From the NCBI GenBank assembly GCA_017607445.1, contig JAEVHH010000002.1:6106001-6170000 (forward strand): 64,000 nt of DNA. Direction: 5' to 3'. The notes under the pieces are model-generated. The model was not told where the DNA came from and searched no databases. It saw nothing but the letters and a program-made list of their open reading frames with translations. A program made the position numbers and the translations under genes. The stretch is from Histoplasma ohiense. Taxonomy: Eukaryota; Ascomycota; Eurotiomycetes; Onygenales; Ajellomycetaceae. This document shows positions 61,629 to 64,000 of the stretch, one piece after another. The stretch's first letter is position 1, and every line of letters starts with the position of its first letter.

Positions 61629-61772
61629 ATGCGTTTTCGGCTTCCCAGGCTTCCAATCCTCTTCTTGGTAAGTGGCATTGCTATTCTTGATTCTATTGTC
61701 TGAGCCTATGTACTGCACATGAACTTACAGTCAGGAATGACGTTATATATGGGTTTTATTCCTTTGCCCTAG
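61629..61772 (+). other. Possible small spliced ORF or spliced leader exon
   Basis: ATG at 61629 opens 13 codons (MRFRLPRLPILFL) up to a strong donor TTG|GTAAGTGG. An acceptor AACTTACAG at 61730 allows continuation in frame for 13 codons to TAG at 61770-61772, 26 residues in all. The 63-bp intron has typical fungal size. It could equally be part of an untranslated leader, or chance. Confidence 0.2.
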
Positions 61773-63823
61773 CGTGAGGAACACTCAGGTTGGTGCGAGC
61801 CCACACTTTTCCTGGAGTAAAATTGGTAGCCCGCCACAAGTCTGCGCAAGGACACCGGTCCCCTGATCCTGGTAGGAGAGCCAGTTGAAACATCGCCAAG
61901 CACGTATGACTGAAAGGCAACACAGGTGAGATATCAAGGTAGCGACGCTACTAGTAGCGAACTAAAAGGATAACCAAATTGACACCAAGGACACACAGTA
62001 ACTCACAGGCAGGCAGCCATGCGTCAGTTTAGTTGAAACGGCTGAAGTAACATGACATGGCGCCTGACGAGAGGTCGATGTTCACACAAGCCATGATTAG
62101 ATGAAAAGGCACTGGGGATGCTCGCCTGTCCTCATCGGGCAACGTGAGAACGAACAGGTGGGATAACTATTTTGCTGGAGTCGGAGCTTGTGGCGGGACT
62201 ATGTGGCAAATGTTTGTATTAACTATTTCTAATTGTTGCGTGCTTGTAGCTGATCTCCAGCCCAAACGAGGAAATTCTCTCTGGACACACCACCCAGTTA
62301 CCTGCGTCGAATGTCAAGAGGACAAGCTAAACAAGTGCCAAGCGCGGGAGTGGGCGCTTTTGTCTTCCTGATCGTCTCTGGCGTCATCCCCATCCGGCTG
62401 ATATGAGCGATAAGTCCCCTCTACCTTGGCAACGCAGCTGTTTTGGGGCGTGATCCAGGTATCTGGTACGCCGACGAAACTTTCCTGCGAGCCACAGTGT
62501 TCCGGGGCTTCCCCAAGATTTCAAGGTATCGGTAACCCGGGATTCGCAGGCTGCCCAGGCGGCTCAGAGGTACCTTTACCTGGAACCACCGCCCGTGGCT
62601 GACTCCGCCCAGGCATGGACTGCCCCAAACCGGCCAACTCAACACCTGCCCGAATCACGAATTCAGGACGTGTTGGTAGGTATTCATTCTATCTCCCTAG
62701 GCATCTGTCTGTCTGCAGGCTTCTTCTCTCTCTCTCACGGCCCGACTCTTCTTTCTTCTCCTTCATATATTTTGACTTGTATCCTCTCTCGCCGTCGTGG
62801 TGTCGCCCATTGATATATACGAGTGCTACCTCCTCTGGTTATTATCCCATAGAACTACGGTAACGTACCCCCTTGCTAGTTGCTCTTATCAGCAATCGTT
62901 TTTCTATGTCTTATCGCCGCCTCCCAAGCCCATTAATTAAATCTGTGAGCTCCACGATCCAACGGAGAATTGAACGAGGAAAATAAAATCAGGAAAAAAA
63001 AAATTAACAATTAAAAATTAAATACAAAAATTATAAATAGAAAAAGACAAATCACAAACCATCCTGGGCGATTCCGTCCCCTCTGTTGCTGGCTGCTTGC
63101 CTTGTTTTGTATCCGCCAATCACCGCCCGCTAACCCTGGCCCATTCAACTTTACTAGCTTTCGTCCATCCTCTGACACAAAAAAAGAAGCTCACCAGACT
63201 GTCACAGACATCTCCAGGTACCCGGCGAATCTTTCCTCGTCCTCTTCCATCCTCCCTCAGACATCCCCCTGGTCCCTTGCTGCCGCCATTTCCTCTACGT
63301 CTTCTCCTCGCTCTTCCTCTTCTTCTTGGACCTTTTTACCCGGAGCTGGCCATCGATCGTCACCACTCCGCTCCGCTTTAGCTAACTTAAGCTACCTGCA
63401 GTGATTTGCCTACTTCGCTTCTCTATACTTACTGCCTAGCAGCCTGTGACCTCACCTTGATTCCATTCCTGAGTCCAGTCTATCAGTCCCGATTATCAAC
63501 GACCATCCCTGGTCTATTCTCTCCTCGTCCCTTTATCCAGTGCTCAGTGCTGCGCTTCCGCCTTGTTCAACAGAGTTGACCCGTTGGCCGCCTCGAATTA
63601 GTTTGCCATCAACGATCTCGACTCTAACTTAGACATAGACCGCTGATCCCGTCTCACATTCGCCCGTTGAATACTTTCTCCTTCCCTTCGCCTCCCACCC
63701 CCCTCTTCTCCGATTATCTGACTTTTCGAGCCGCTCCTGATGGGACCTCGGTCTAAGCAAACGATTTTTATACCGCTGTCGAGGGCGTGATCGATTCTGG
63801 GGATTCATGATCCTTGATTGTTT

Positions 63824-63876
63824 GCGTACGTGCGTGCGTGCGTGCCCGTGTGCCCGTGTGCCCGTGTGCCTGTGTA
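63824..63876 (+). repeat. GCGT / CCCGTGTG short tandem repeats
   Basis: (CGTG)n followed by three or four CCCGTGTG units, 20-70 bp before the last start codon of the window. Confidence 0.8.
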
Positions 63877-63895
63877 TTTGCGCTGCCCGCCCATC

Positions 63896-64000
63896 ATGAA
63901 TTCTCCCAAGGATGCCACTCCGCCAACTAGGCCGCCACACTCCAGACGACGCAAAGAAATGGATATCGTCCCTATACAAGTCGGGAGCTATACCCGTCTA
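63896..64000 (+). CDS. N-terminus of an unidentified protein, cut by window end
   Basis: ATG at 63896 opens a frame that runs without a stop to the last base (35 codons, starting MNSPKDATPPTRPPHSRRRK). It follows a long pyrimidine-rich leader, as expected for a fungal gene with a long 5' UTR. The visible part is polar, Pro/Arg-rich and not diagnostic. Confidence 0.55.
   Translation, partial: MNSPKDATPPTRPPHSRRRKEMDIVPIQVGSYTRL

Larger units (their letters stand above)
59348..63895. other. Gene-free interval upstream of the window-end gene
   Basis: About 4.5 kb without a recognisable protein gene. It includes a candidate small spliced frame (61629-61772) and a pyrimidine-rich region from about 62690 to 63720, which looks like promoter or 5' leader of the gene starting at 63896. 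No tRNA found. Confidence 0.5.

Overview
The window looks like nuclear DNA of a filamentous ascomycete (Pezizomycotina). Genes have short introns (about 58-170 bp, one of 343 bp) with GT...AG borders. The gene set is fungal: a fused LEU1 isopropylmalate isomerase, a mitochondrial cytochrome c peroxidase, an Msn2/Seb1-type C2H2 regulator and a two-RidA-domain DPH6. Gene islands of ordinary composition alternate with AT-rich, CpG-poor blocks of dead transposons. Protein style and repeat decay suggest Eurotiomycetes, perhaps Onygenales/Ajellomycetaceae; this placement is inference and not proven by the sequence.

Layout. 1-3.6 kb: a repeat nest with a decayed Copia-type retrotransposon remnant carrying a fold-back element and an 18-bp minisatellite. 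3.6-6.06 kb: no gene, two short palindromic structures. 6.06-10.49 kb: LEU1 and ALG7 in tandem on the minus strand. 10.6-17.1 kb: an inverted solo LTR, then a structurally complete 5.58-kb Copia element with two identical 246-bp LTRs and a 5-bp target duplication. Its single 1,551-codon frame is interrupted only by TGA, 19 times, with no frameshift. 18.2-19.9 kb: a SEH1-like WD40 nucleoporin. 21.8-24.0 kb: an atypical zinc-cluster protein on the minus strand. 24.0-29.6 kb: no convincing gene. 29.6-34.65 kb: cytochrome c peroxidase, DPH4 and a thioredoxin-PITH protein, all plus strand. 34.65-48.5 kb: about 13.9 kb without a recognisable host gene, holding a deleted piggyBac-like element and a candidate tRNA-derived SINE. 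48.5-59.35 kb: the MSN2/SEB1-like regulator, DPH6 and dolichol kinase, all plus strand. 59.35-63.9 kb: no convincing gene. 63.9 kb to the end: the first 35 codons of another plus-strand gene.

How the genes relate. ALG7 and SEC59 act in the dolichol-linked arm of N-glycosylation in the ER. DPH4 and DPH6 act at the early and last steps of diphthamide formation on elongation factor 2. Cytochrome c peroxidase, the thioredoxin-PITH protein and the Msn2-like factor concern redox and stress. These are loose thematic links, not an operon.

The most unusual object is the Copia element. Identical LTRs mean recent mobility or recent homogenisation, yet its frame holds 19 TGA codons and the first catalytic Asp of reverse transcriptase is replaced by Asn. 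Mobilisation in trans of an already mutated lineage explains this best. A mutation process sparing CAA/CAG, or tolerance of TGA, remain alternatives to test.
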